The notes: generated from the letters alone by a model not told the origin. Numbered from the stretch's first letter, positions 34,308 to 49,500 are shown. The stretch is 64,000 nt of DNA from Spirodela intermedia (GCA_902729315.2 LR746270.1:3806501-3870500); one strand, 5' to 3'. A program made the numbers and translations.

Positions 34308-34509
34308 ATATCGAGAGAGAGAGAGAGAGGGAGAGAGGGAGAGAGAGAGAGGGAGAGAGCTGTGGGCCTGGTAGAGGGCATGGATAAGGTCAACGCGATG
34401 TACAACCCATATTGAATAAAAAGTCAGCTATTTGTTTGCTTCGGCTCGAACCGCTTATTTATCCATTTACAAAAGATTTACAAAAAAGAAAAGAGAGAAG
34501 CAAGAGGCC
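33424..34509. other. Intergenic region with G-boxes and microsatellites
   Basis: Contains CT tracts (33430-33490, 33611-33632), CACGTG cores at 33721-33726 and 33997-34002, a (TA)n tract at about 34264-34306 running into GA-rich sequence up to about 34358, and the downstream flank of the VPS13 gene. No supported gene. Confidence 0.5.
34264..34360. repeat. (TA)n followed by (GA)n microsatellite
   Basis: About 20 TA units, a short TATCG bridge, then GAGAGA/GAGAGGGAGA units. It lies about 150 bp downstream of the VPS13 stop codon. Confidence 0.9.
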
Positions 34510-37500
34510 TCAGCTTCTATCCTTCTTCTCGAGGAAAGTCAAGAAGAAACCGCTGACAATCCGCCGGACGATCGGGTTTGGGATGCGGCGGCACAGCCAG
34601 CCGTCCACGTAGGCGAGCAGGCCGGAGAGGACGAAGCTACCGACGGCCCAGATCCTCCCCGGCCGCCGCCCCGGGGAGGAGGATGACGGCGGCGGATGCT
34701 CTGGCGGCCCGGCGGCGGTCTTCCTCCTCGCATTGACCGCGACGACCCGGAGGAGCTCGTCTGCTCGGGCCCTCAGCAGGCGGATGGCGAAGCTCACGAA
34801 GAGGTGCTCGCAGAGGGTCAACACCATCGGTCCCACGCTCCATTCCTGCAGGAGACCACCCCGCCGAAAGTCAACGCCCTCCCAACCAAGCCCAGCAAGA
34901 GAATATTTTCAAGAAACATATCTAGCTGACATATCGAACTGTGAATATTATTAATGGAGGAAGGGGGGGGGGGTACTTGCAACATCAGACTAAAGTCAAG
35001 ATATCTAGGTAACTGTCAATCTGTAAATATTCATTCATCTATCTATTACCACCAGAGTAAAATGGGAATTAATGGAGTAGGAGAGGGGGGGGGAGGGACT
35101 TGTGCGACATCAGAATAAAGTCAACGCCCTCCCAACATATCTAGATAGCTATCCATCTGTAGATATTTTTTCGTCTATTTATTACCACTAGAGTAAAATA
35201 GGAATTAATGGAGGACCGAAGGGTGGTACTTGGGCGACATTAGAATAAAGTCAACGCCCTCTCAACATATCTAGCTAACTAACTAACTGTAAGTATTATC
35301 TAATTTATCTATTACCATCAGAATAAGAAGGGAATTAGTGGAAGGCGGCTGTGCTTACAGTTTCGCCCCGGAGATGGCGGAGAGGGCGGGTGGTGCCTGA
35401 GGAGTCTCCTTTGAGTAGGCCCTGGGAGACGAGGAAGCTCTTCACGTTGTCGACGATCTCGTTAATGAGAGCGCTGTTTGGGGGCAGGTTCTTCAGGTGA
35501 ACCTGCATGGCATCATGGCCTTTCTTAGTCGCCTGAGGCAAAGCTGTCACAAGGTCAGGGGAAAAAGTCAACGCTCGATCTGAGAGGGTGACAGAAGCTT
35601 CTCGAGGCCGGTGAGAGCAGCTCCATCAGCAGCAGGGAAAAAATACGGAGGCTGATGATGGGGTGGGAGGTTGGGAATGAACTGTGAACCCGTCGGCGCC
35701 AAGTCAACGCTGAGTCAGATCCGGCTTGGCCCACAGACTAAAGGTCGCCGCTTTCTTTCGAGCATGATACGACCCATTTCTTTTTTTGTTGTAGAAATGT
35801 CTGATATGAGGAATATAAGGGAGAAAAAATGGAGCAGAACCACACGACGAACAGAAAAAAAGGGGAAAGTCAACAAATGGGAATCTTTATATGGGGCTTT
35901 CCTTGAAGAGTAATGTTGACTTAATCGCCGAAGCGGCTCCACCATGGCATCGATACCCTTCTTTTCTGTGCTCTGAATGTGCTATGGGATCTGTCACAAG
36001 ATTCCCCACTCACTGTCCAAAGCCCATAAAGACTCTCCTTTTGGTTCTCTTACAGCGAGAAGAGGTATCTGCCCAGATCTGAGAACCAGAGCTGGGCAAA
36101 TGGCCACGGAAAGGAAGGGGGGAAGAGAGGGGGGCAGAGATCATATTCCGTTGTGGATATTACTGGGTCAAGTATTCAAGTAAAGGATGAGTGGTCAGAG
36201 ATATCAAGATCCTCCCAAATCAGGCTGTGATGAGTACTTGCGTGATAGATTTTCTGGTAAGAAATAGCAAGGATGATCTTCAGGAGGGTCCTGGTACTAA
36301 TATAATAGCTGTCAAGACTTTGGTTACTTTCAATGATCACTCCTGCATTTTGACCCAACAGAGACTGGCTAATATTTTATCCAAAATTTCATCCAAAATA
36401 AGAAAGTTAAAAAAAAAATGTTGCAGGTGATATTTTCATCAGATGTATTTTTTATTATAAAAAATCTGAATATTTGACCCAACTGAGCCTGGCTAATATT
36501 TCATCCAATATTTCATCCAAAATAAGAGAGTAAAAAACTAAATTGTGCAGATGATAGAAGACGTAAACTCTGAATCTTTGACCCAACAGAGGCTGGCTAA
36601 TATTTTATCCGAAATTTTATCCAAAATACGAAAGTAGAAAAAAACAATGTTGCAGATGATATCTGAAGTAAAATCTGAATCACGAGAGATATATTATTTC
36701 CCGAATTATTAAAGAGGAGAGCTACTCACCAGATTGTCTATCACCTTCACTTGGAGATATTCTTGGTTATACGTCACATGCAGCATAGCCTGTAAGTACC
36801 CTTCGATGTACAGCTGCAGCAGAACACAGAAAAATGATCTGAGATGGATTACTGAAATATTTTTGCTATGTTCTTGACATCCATTCGAATCCAAAGAAAT
36901 CATCGATGAATGGGTGGCTGCTCCATCTTCCATGGTCTTTCATACGAATACTGCCTAAGAGATGAGGACTAAAACCGATAAGTATTAGAACTCAACCAAA
37001 GCAAGAAAGATTCACCTCGTCGACTCCAGGACTCTGATCAAGCACAATTTTTCGATCAGGACCGCCGTGCATGACAGCCGCTCCTAATAACGACGGCTCC
37101 ATAGCCAATCTCATCATACCTTGGTGGAAGCCATTCACCTGGGCGGGAGGGGATTTATGGACCGGAGAAAGAAAGGATTATGGAGAGAAGTTGGTCCGTC
37201 GAATCCCAGCGCACAACTTAAGGTCTAAGTCGAAAAAATACAGGAAAGAGCAATAATACTTCAGATGTGAAAAAGTCAACGAGTTAGGGCAGTACCAAAC
37301 CATTGAAACCATCTGCTTCTGCTCCTTTCAAAATGCTGTCTGAAATCTCGGTAATGGCAGCAAAGAGGACACTTGAACCTGCCTTCTTCATCTGTATGAT
37401 AAACAACGTCAACACTTGCAAGTAATTTTCACATGACAGCTGATGAACCTCCAAAAAGAATAGCACTAATTCTGGAATTAAAAATATATATACATAAAAA

Positions 37501-40500
37501 AAACTTACGGTTATGCTCAGGTCGCCGAGATATCTCTTCGTGCCCGAAAATCCCTTGGAATTGACGTACTTGTTGACGAACTTGAACATGCCTAAATGCG
37601 AATGCAACAGATATTCGTTGGTATCATCGAAAAACTGGGTGGACCTTTCAGATATCATGAAATAAGATTCATACGCTATCAGTACATTTATATTTTGGAA
37701 TGCATGACCATAGCAGCAACTTTCAACACCATGATTTGAAAAAATTATGCAGAAAAATAATCTGGGCAAAGGGAAATTGCATTTCCTTTTGGACAAGATA
37801 AATGACCATGTCGTGATGGATTCATTTAAATTTCAACACAAATTTATTTTATATCCTCTAAATGGTGCAAAAAACATTATTCGTCAAGCAGCGGTAGCAT
37901 GCAAAAAAGGTGTTCAAACCTTCCTTCAAGTGATTCGTCTGGGGCGACATATTCCCAAATTTAGATTGACAATGTATTATAAATTCCAAAGATCATCACG
38001 ATCATCACAAGGTAAACCAAAATAAGTTTTAAAACTGGCTGATGCAGTCTTCTTCATTTTGACAGAAACATTCGATAAGTACAATCGCATACGTTGAAAT
38101 AAACCAACCTAAGGTGAATCCTGGAAGATTGATTGAACCGCTGGAAGGATCGAAGAAAACATCAAGGGATGATGAAGCAGAATCATCAAATATCGATGCA
38201 AAGGCTGGAGGAAGCAACGGGCTTCCTTTTGCAATGTATACAGCACGTACAACATACCTGAAAATTCGGTTGATGAGGCTATTGACATGCATGACCATAA
38301 CATCAACAAAAAATCAAAGGAACTAGAGATTCTACCAAGAGTAATGTTTGGCACATTTCATCAGCAATTCTCTTTTTGTTAACAATGCATGATTAAGCAG
38401 GACACCATTCAACTCTATAACTGTATTTTTCAGCTCAGGCACCTGAAAATTTTTAGATCAAAATATTTCCACATCAGATAATTGATAGCAGATGTCTCGA
38501 ATATATATTTCGAGTATTCATCGTGACGCAATAAATTACAATAATGTAGAAAGATCAAAGACATCATCTGAATAAATGTTAAACCAATAGAGCAATTAGC
38601 AGCAATAAAGTAGTTTTGCTCCGATACCTTTATCACTGTGTGTAATAATGATCTCAACGTTTCTTGCGCTGAGCTATAACTTGAATATGGATTCCCAGGC
38701 AGAAAACATGTTCTGATCTGTATAAACACATAGAACAGAGTAAGATAGAAATTCTGAAAAATATCGTCAGGGTAATGACAGTGGTCAAGAAGCTAGACAA
38801 GGACACCTTGAATGGGTGGATCTCAAATTGCTTGAAATAGTACAGTTGACTCTGCATCTTTGAGTCACTGAGAGATGTTCTCCAAAATGCAGCAAGTTTC
38901 ATCAGAGTCTCCTCATCAAGGTTCAAATCAAAAGGCTGTCAATACATTCCTGTTACCCGTTAGTGCAATCGCTTTTATTCATCAATTTGGGAATTCATCT
39001 ATACAAGCACGGACACAAATCGGACAGAACTAACATCCAGAGGCAAAATTTTCGGCAAGAGCTGCAAGAATTTTAATGTTTTCGTGCATAAGACATGTAC
39101 ATTTAAATCTTAAATCCAGAAATAAAAGATTTAAGATTACCTGTAAGAGAAGAGATAAACGTTTTACTTCCTTAACATTAGAATTGCTGGAATGTAAAAT
39201 GCAAAAACAATGAAGCATGTCTTCATTCACTAAGGAATCTTGTAATTGACTCCTCCGGATCATTGATGCAAAAGGAGCTCCTCGCCATTTGTTGCCCACA
39301 TTTATCGACTGGTTGCCAAAGAGAGAAAAGTGACAAATGACCCAAAGTGGCCTACTCAACCATTGGATGTATAAAAAATAGTCATTAAGTTGTAAATATG
39401 TAAACATAGATTGAAGCTTGTGGTATACCTCGACTTTTGCACAGAAATATGTGTCTGCATCGGTAGACAATGAATACAGAGTAAATTTCACAAGCCTTAT
39501 GACGATAACTGTTTGGGGTAGACTTGTAACTTGTTCCTACATGAAGAAAAGAAAGCTACTGAATCAACACGTGGACATAAACAAAGCGCATGAAAAGAAA
39601 ATGCAGATTTTTCTGTTGCGTGATCCTAACTTAGAAAGATGAAAGAAGATCTAAAGCTTACAAAAGATATAATGGATTTCATGTTTGCTACCATCGAAAA
39701 CAAATAGACAGATGGCCTAAAACTACCCAAATTAGGAATTAACTAGTTAAATTTCATGTTATATTCTACCAAAGATAAAAGGTCTTATTCCTGGAAGATA
39801 AAATGATTAAAAATAATTTTAATTAACTTATTCTCTTTGGAAAATAATGGTGGCGGGATTAAATTTGGGTAGAAAAGGTTCAATAAAACATAAAAAATTT
39901 AGGAGTCAATAGTGGAGAACAGCATTTTGTTCAGTGTATAATAAAAAGACCTTGCAACAAACACCAATGTATACTGTTGACAGCAAGGTGACATAAAAGT
40001 TGATGTCCAACCTGAATGTCATCCTCAAGCAAGTTAATAGCAAAATGTTCCATCCTGAAACGAAAACTTGCACGTGGCTGTAGTATTGCCTCTTCTTTGT
40101 AACTTTCACCTTGTTCACAGATCCGTAACACCCTGGTAAGGCCATCTGCGTACACTTCATAACCCACCCTACGGAACTCAAGTCCTTCTGACTCATCAAA
40201 ATTTCTCTTTTGGGATCTTGACATTCTATTTACTGGGAAATGCAATGCGAGCAGTTTATTCTGCCTTGCTTTGAAGATAGGTTTCCACGGAGAGATCTTG
40301 TCAATGTTAATTTCACGTAATAACTGCATGCCTATATAGGAAAAAAATTACAATGAGAAATACTCATAAATTACATGTACAATCACTAACCAATGATTAA
40401 GTTTGGTGTCAAAATAATCCAATCATGAGCTTGAAAATGTAACTTATTTCTCATGAGCGAAGGTATCAGGTCAACTATTGAAACTCACTCATTAGCCTGA

Positions 40501-43500
40501 TGAATCAATTTTTTGGGCTTTTTGAGACAGATGAGTTATTGTGAAAAGCCTGATCACCCCTTGGTATTAATGTATTTTACACTGGGAAATGTTGTCCTAG
40601 CGTCCATGTTTTTTAAGGGGAGAATCTTCTTATAATTTCAATTCCTCTATACTGTAGTACATTGGATGGTCACGAATGTAACGAAGCTTTGTTCATGTGT
40701 GCTTAGTCCTCTTTCCTTACTCTGCATGGATCTTCTCGCTTGTCCATTGTCTCCTAAAGTTCGTAGGACAGTTCCACTCCGAACATAACTCCCATCAAGT
40801 AAATTCAGGAATCTTGGGAAACTTTTTACAAATAATAGTTCTAAGAGATGAAATTGATTCTGGACATGGAAATATGCTATGGCTGAATTAATTTCACTAA
40901 GGAAACTGATAGTATAACGTTCACATCTATATGTAGACGCCAATTTATGTCCTTCCATTTGGTAAGATTTTAGATCTCCTAATAGTTTAGAAATTACACT
41001 AAAATTTGTGGGAAAAACGTGTAGTTATGAGTTAGTTTCTGTTGGCCAGTTTCCGAGTTTGTAAGTTTCCTATTTTGTCAGTTTTCTTAGACTAGATAGT
41101 TTTTTTTTCTTGCGGCCAGGGTGGGTAATTGTCTATAACTAGAAATTGTTGTATGATTTGAAGACTAAATGAGATTTTTTCCGACTGTTTATCCCTGTAT
41201 GGTTTATGTCGAAAATATTAACTGTTTTCTGTTCTGAGATTAGGACAGCGATTAACATACTTTCTTCACGTAAGCGACTGATTATGACATTTAAGAACCT
41301 TGAAACAGGGTTTTAAAATAGTTTGAACTAGAATTTGAACTCTAAATCAAACCATGCAACGATCATCCTCCAATTGGAACCAGATGACTAAAACACCTAT
41401 GAGAAATATAAGTCAAGGAAGATATTAAGCAAGCTTTATGTTCACAAATCTATATCCAATGTCAAAGAGAACCCCTTTAGTTGTGCTTAGAGGTAAGAAG
41501 ATGTGTTTTCTGAATGATTGTCGCATATCCCATCTACAATGGCCGGCAAGTCAAAGTTTAAAACATTGGAACAATTTTATCTTTTTTAAAGCTGAGGAAT
41601 TTCCTTGGTACCTCTTTAAAATAATTTAAAAGAAGGACATAATAAGAACCCATGAAAGAAGCCATGAAAGATCATGGCAGAAATGCATGGTCGTATCTAT
41701 AGAGGACATAATAAGACGCTAGATAGAATAAATAATTTTCTAAAAGCTCCGTCACCAAAACCTTCATTTGGAGTGGACCCGAACTAGATTTTATTTTAGT
41801 ACATGTTACCTGAAAACTTTGACCATCAGACCAAATAGCACTCAACAGGTTTATACACCACACAAGTGCGGTATAAGGTTAGAATAAGCTAAAAATATTA
41901 AAATTCAAGATCATTGAAGCCACCTCATACCTGATATTTGAACGACAAGTTTATGAGGCAGGTTTTGGTCATCCAAAACATAATCCACATAATCTCCAGC
42001 TCCTAGGGTCTCCGGTTCCCCTGACTCCTGAGAGATTTTATAAATTTAGAGAACCGCATTGATATATGTTAGTTCATAAAGATCAAATGGTAACAAAATT
42101 GATATCAACCTTTTGGTAGAATGTAATGGATGCACCACGCAAGCCATTTTCAATACGGTAAGGCAGAGTTAAATCTGGAGGCATGTGAAAATGCAAGACC
42201 AGAGTGGAGCTTTCCTCCACTATATGGACAGATGCAAACTGTGCCATTCTGCTCTTGACTGCAGTGATTGCATTTGATGCACTGTTGGAGTACGTCAGTT
42301 CCTTTTTAAATTTGATGAAGAAACGACCCAGAGAAGAAATACATATTGGACCTGACCAACTGTATTCAGTCTCTTTTAAGCGAAACTGAATAAAAACTAG
42401 TGAACCTTCATCAATGTGTCTATGTTTTCTGCACACTGAATCAAAGAGGCTTGTTGTACTTCTCTTTCTACTAGGATGCATGTAAAGGGTTGCCTTTTCT
42501 TTAGCTTCAAGTTGTGTAATTCCATCTGCATCTGTCTGTGAAGCAGAGAACAAACAGAAACGCATCATTATAGTGTAAGTATGTGGACCTTCAACCTGAA
42601 ACAGGTTACGTGAATGAGATGGAGCAGACCTCTACTTCACATTGACGGATAACGATAGGTACCATGGATTCATTTGAGATTACATGTCTTGGGACGATAG
42701 TTACCATCCGTGCCGGTAAAAAATCTTTAGATTCGCACGCCTTTAGTGAAACTCCAACTTTTACAATACGACTGACACTGGCTTCATTGGAAGATTCAAA
42801 TCTAAGCTCTGTAAAACCTGATAATGTGTCCAAGTCAAGTAATGATTCTGATGCTTTTTCTTCCTTCAATCGGAGATACACTCGGTTTGATCTGAAGAAC
42901 GTGTATATGAAAGAACACACTTATAAAAAACGAGAGTAAAGAGGACCGCAGGTGTGGCCATATAAAGATATGATTAAACGGGTGCGAAAGAGAATCTAAC
43001 TCTTACTTGAGTATCCATGATCTTGTGGAGTTTGGAGGCAAGAAGAGTCCAAGGTCGGGAGGAAAGATTGAAGCATATCTTTCATTTTGTTCTCTACAAA
43101 AAATTGTGTTAGAAAATAAGATTGATGAGAAGGATGGGATGCAATGAGATTTCACTTACTGAGAGAGAGGTTTCTGACTCAAGGTAAAGCAGAATAAAGA
43201 GAGTTCCGTGTTGTTCTGCAATGTAAATGAGGAAAAAACAGTGGCCTGCACAATAACCAAGTTAATCACCACGTAAATTAGATTGAACTAATTTCTTCTC
43301 AGCTCGTCTACAATATAGCATTAAAAACTCGTCTTCATGGATGTTCTACAAAATTTTCAAAATATTGAATCATTAATAATGCAGAGTGGCATTTCATTTT
43401 CTTCCGATCAGAAGCTACAATGGTAAATTCGAAGCTATCCGGACTTATGATCTACTCCACTACCGAATTTCTTTAATTGGAAGTATGGATAAATATCAAA

Positions 43501-46500
43501 GTTGTCACGCTCTTTTCTTAACAATCATTTCCAAGTCGCTCTCTTTGTTGCTCTAATCTCAAGAAGATCCCATATACCCTTTAACTATTCACTGAAGAAG
43601 TTGTCAGCAGGCAATTGCAAGGTAAGTAACCCCCACTCTTCTTCCACTGTTAGCTGCAGCCTGTGAGCTGTTCTTCTTTTCTTAAAGGGAAAATCAACTA
43701 TCCCTCTATCTATAAGATGGGAGAGAGAGAAATTGGGATCCATGGGTCGGTGGCCATAATTTCTCTTATGTAAGCAGGTTCTGGATTTTCCACGATAACT
43801 AAGATCATAGATTCCCAATTCTAATTTGAGTTCACCATCTTGTAAAGAAAACATGGCCACAATAAGGATAATGATAAAGGGCCTGAATAGCAACCTTGTT
43901 TTTGTAAACTAACGACCAAAGAAAAATATGGGCGTATTATTACCAAGAAAGGATCAATTACATAAGAATGAAAACAGAATTTTACAACGTTTAAAAATAC
44001 GTCTATACTCGTGCATTCTGTGAAACATCAAACTCCATGATCTATTGACAGAAATCGCAAGGGCAAAGACATAATACTCTGAATATTACAAAACGACGGA
44101 GTAGAGCATTTTAAGAGGATAAGAGCAAGATTTGGAATAACAACACAGAGGCCAATGGACAAATACTAGGATAAGTGATAAAACCAAACCAAGCTACCAG
44201 ACAAGAGCTTTATAGCTAATCCTATGGGCAACAGTCACGGTGGAATTCGAGCAGAGATGACAATGGCTGATCACACTGATCACACTGATCACACTGAGAC
44301 AATGGCTAGATTATAGACTCTTATTTCAGTTAACTCCTAATTTTAGGAATAAGGTTGGCTTTCTAATCTGAAACCCAATTAGTTTTAGCTTTATCACTGA
44401 GATATCAAAAATGAATGTAAACACCTTGCACAGAATTTTTTTTTTGCTTAGGGTTAAGGGAGGGTTATCTTGACAAATTGTGCCCCCAATATAATGATTC
44501 ATTCTTAAAACGTGGAAGGTAAACGTTAAAAAAGAAAAACAAGATGGCAGGAAAAGGAAGGCAATGCATATATCTAGATAACGATTGACCTTCCAATTTC
44601 ATTCTACAAACCTTTTATATCTCCAAAAAAGAGAGCCCATTGCGAAAGAAATATTTATTAAAACTGTGAAATGAATCAGGGTAATAAAAGGAATAACACT
44701 GCATGGGAAAAAATAGAACCTCCAAAACGCCCTTGTCTCCACAAGATAATCTTAGATAGACAGAATGCTTCCCGCTGTTAAAAGCCAGTTCAATATCAAA
44801 AAAATGAGATTCATATTTTTGTTTATGCAGCTTCTTGACACATTCACTGGTATCCACTGGCTTGCATTTAGAATTCAACGCAGTTAAGGTAATTGTAAAA
44901 TATAGCGACGATGGATTCGCATAAAAATAAGCATTTGAACCATAAGGAATAACTGCATTCTTTCCAATATCACCAAGATCCTTAATGGATGCATCTGCAA
45001 AAAAATAGTATTGTATATGTATTATATTTCTCAATAGTTTCCGGCCAATATGAAACTACAAGTAAGTCATTGCAAAAGTTACCAGGATATGTCTCTGTTA
45101 GAACAACAAGTATTTCAGTTTGCAAGAGGTTAAAGACCTGCACAGTTGGAGATATAAAAATTTCCTTTTGAGATAAGAACGTTGAGGTCTCGTGCCCAGA
45201 TGTGTTCCCTACATTTGAAGTTTCTATGACAGGCACATCTCTTCCAGTGATCTGAATCAGGAAATGGATGTGAGAGGCATGGCGACCCTCAACAATAAGG
45301 GGACAGCATACAGTAGTGAGGGAGGATTTCATTGATGGAACACCAAAAACCTCTTTAAATCTGTAGCTTAATTTATCAAATACTCCTGACAAAGCAACGG
45401 TCTTTCCACTCATCATATTTTCTGACCAATCTACTGAAATCTCTTTCCCAGTCTTCTCAGGGAACCCAGAGATATCAGGTTTAAGGGATATCATAAAGTT
45501 TCCTGAAAATAAAAGAGCAAGTGCAGTTGAAGACCTTAGAAAAGTAGAGGCAGAAAACAGAATCAGTAATGCTTGAATTTCAAAAAAAATGGAACAGCAG
45601 ATGGGGATCAAGTTCAAATAAAAAATACGACGATTTATAGGTCAAAATACCTTTAAACTTTCTTTTTTCTATTATTTTTTAATTTACTATTCAAAGTTAT
45701 AGAAATATTACATCTATGTTTTCCCCCCGTCAAGAATTGTCCCAAAATTGTCAAATATGGCCAACCTTCATAAACAAGGCAAACACTTCAAATTTAGCCA
45801 TTAAAAATACATAGGACAAGAAGAATAGGGTTCGTTCACACAATATAGATACAGCCAGGAGTTTAAGCTGTATCTCAGTAAATTCCAATAGTTGTTGGAA
45901 GAACAGCTGTACATCCGTCCATCAAACGCTCCTATACTGTGTACTTCTGGATGTTTTCATGGTACTACACTGTAGACATAGTAACAGCTCTAAGTTAGTA
46001 TTTAAGTGACCTTTATGATGTTGAGATGAAAAAAATAGATTCAATAGAATTATATCCCTTTATCTAATATTACATGAGAAGAAAACTTCATGAACTCGGG
46101 ACTGCGAGAGGTCTTATTCTAGCAAAGGATGCTGGGCCGAGTCTTTGACAATATATCATGGTCCCTACTTTAGATGGACAGTGCAGACTGACGAAAATTC
46201 TGTGGTGGATAACCTGGCGACAACAGCCATTAGAGCAAGAAAATCTACAAAACGAACTGGAGCTTTGTATGTTTTTCACCAAAAGAGCGTTCACGGAAAT
46301 GAGATAACAGAAAAGTAACAACTTTCCAGTCACACACAAACGGGACCCTTTCCCTTGACTGGATAGATTTCATCTTTGGATTCTACTATTTTCATCCTTC
46401 ATGGATCTTGGAAAAATATGTTTAAATAATAGCATCAAGGCTCTTACTTGGCATGTTAATCATATATTACAGCGTGCAATGGTAGTATATCTCACCTTCA

Positions 46501-49500
46501 TTTAAAGATATCATAGCCTTCTTTGTGTCCCCGGAATAATCTAAGCCATCAAGTGCTCTGGAATCATCAATTGTATCCCCTATTCCCAGTGGAATAATAG
46601 TAATTGGTCCTTTCTCCTGTGGACTACATAAACGCAATTCCATAGATAATCCACTTGTATTGTGTATTCTTGATAAAGGAGAGACAGTAAGGGAGAATCC
46701 ATCCTTCGTGTGAGACAAATGCGTAATTAGATAGTATAATTAGGAAAACATGAAAAATAAACAAAACAATTATTATTGGATACCTCTGTTTTCATGGAGG
46801 CCTTTACCACAAGGGAAGGCCCTGGGGATGTCCTTGAATCTGTTGACAATGTCCATTACAATTAAAGAATTAGCAGAATAAGAAGTATGATAAATAATCT
46901 AGAGAGATGAACGCAAAGTGGTAGCATAAACATGGCATGAAGTTAGATAAATGGAAAACCAAAAACGAAAAGTTAGAAAATGAAGCATTTTAGAAAGAAA
47001 ACCGTCCTATTTAAATAGTATCGAAAAATGTCTTTTCCTTCAAATGAAAAATGCATCAATTTTTAGAATATTAATTTTGCGGTCTTGGAAGATCCACAAA
47101 CATTTAAAAAGTGGGAACGAGATATCAACACATAGATGCACATAAAACAAAGTGTTCATTATGAGCACAATGCAGTTCTCTGGAATTTCAGGAGACCCCT
47201 GAATAAATGGAGCGCACAAAAGTTTTGAACACTTTATATGCTGCCAGATTAGCTAGAAGATCAGAGAAGGCCAAATTAATGCTGATTCCGTGTTAAAATA
47301 AAAAGCGGCTATAGCCGATTGCATGATGTTAATCATAAATGTCAACATTCAATAGATTTCATCCTATTTTGTTTTTGAGTTTCTTACTTTTCTTTATTTC
47401 TGTTATGTCGCTATGAAATCTGACATGGATCCATTGGGTCTTGTTGGAACCATTAACGTCTGTGCTTAAAATACACATGACTAGGAATAAAACTGTTCTT
47501 TTCCTACGCATTTTTTCTGTCGCTCTTGGCGGCTGTGTTGGAACCCCAATGCCGGAGTCAAAGAATTGACATGGTATCAGAGCAGGTTAATTCCTATTCC
47601 TCCTCTCAAGATTGAGAGATCAGTGAAAGGAAATTTCACGACTTCAACAGCAGCCTAGAATCTCTAGTGATTGTTATAATTCATATTCTTGCGGTAGTTG
47701 GCATCTGTTCCCCTTTTCTTGAAGCAGTTCGTATTTCTTGGAGAAGAAATTTCAAGAAACATCACATGGCTTTTAGTGGAGAATCCTCAAATACTTCTGC
47801 CAGTGTGCCAGATTCAACCATTGAGAGGGAGAAACTTTATCAAGTTCTTCTGGGTATACCAGAAAAAATGAGATTCGATGGTAAGAGTTTATATCAATGA
47901 GGACAATTCGTTGAAATGATTCTCTTAGGCCGAGAGTTACATGATCATCTTATGGAACCTCCTATAGAAGCATCTGACCCACGACATCGAAGTTGGAAAT
48001 CAGAGGAAGCTATCATTCATACATGGTTACTGAGCACCATGAAAGCAGAAATATATGAATGCTTCCTATTTATTAGAACAGACAAAGATTTATGAGACTG
48101 TATACATTGGAGTTGCTCAAAAAGGTATAATGATTGGAGAATCTACAACCTTGTGAGGAAGACAATAGACCTTGTCCAAGAGGAGAGGTCTGTCCTAGAG
48201 TATGCATGTGAATTACAATCCATCTGGAGAGAGATTGACTACTATAGACCAACAAAAAATTCAAAATCTAAAGAAAAAATGTACATATAGAAGGACAGAC
48301 TATATAAATTTCTTATGGGATTAAATTCAGCGTATGAAACCTTCAGGGTCAGAACTTACATCAAGAGAGAGTTCCAGATTTAGATGAGGCAATTCAAATT
48401 GCAATAGAAGAAGAAAGCCGTATTAGCCTCATTTCAAATGAGTCTAAAGACACTAATACTGCATTTGTATCTAAGTACAAAAATGGTTTGAATATTACTA
48501 CAATGGAGCAAAACTGTAGGGAATCATTATTCTGCAGCTACTGTAAGAAGAAACGCTATACTAAAGAGAATTGCTGGAAGTTGCATGGACAATCATCTTG
48601 GTCCAAGATAATGTAGCAATAAATTCAAACTCGAGTGAGAATAATCAACCAGTAAATGTAAAAACTAGTGATGAACTTGCAAGAATTATTAAGGAGCTGG
48701 AGAAATTAAAGGTAACACTCAGCTCCACTCATCTAGCCAGGACAGGTGCAAATTCATTTTCTTTTAGGTTATATACTCATGATCACTCTCACAATGGGAT
48801 GTGGATCCTTGACATAGGAGCAACTGATCATATGACTCCTGATCAATCAAAATTTATTACATATACAGCGTGTGCTCTCTCAGAGAAAGTTTTTACTGCA
48901 GGATGTGGATCCTTAAATGTTGCTGAAATAGGCAACCTCCAAATACATAATTTGGGTATTCTAAAGGGGGCCCCGCATGTACCTGAGCTTAAAGCTCAAT
49001 TAATATCCCCATTGAAATTAGTTCGGAATACTTGTTACAAAATTATGTTGTACTATAATAGATGTTTTATTTCTGATAAGGTTTCGGACCAAAAGATTGG
49101 ACCTGTTAAGGAGAGATGGATTACTCTACCTTGAAGAATAGAAAACACCATTGTTGTCCACATGATTGATGCTGAAGGAACTCTTACAAAAAAATCCAGA
49201 ATCATACTTTTACACAGTCGATTGGGGCATCCCTCATTTGAATTGTTACGTCATATGTTTCCTTTGTATTCCAAAGTATTTAATTGTAGTACAATTATTT
49301 GTGATGCATGTCAACTTGCTTAGCATAAGAGATCCTCTTTTCACATGTCATCTTCTCGCATTCAAGTTCCATTTGATTGCATCTATAGTGATGTGTGAGG
49401 TCCATGTCCAGTCTCAACTATGAATGGTGGACACTGGTTCCTTATTTTGGTTGATGACTGTACTCGCACTACATGGATATACATTTTGAAACAAAATCAG

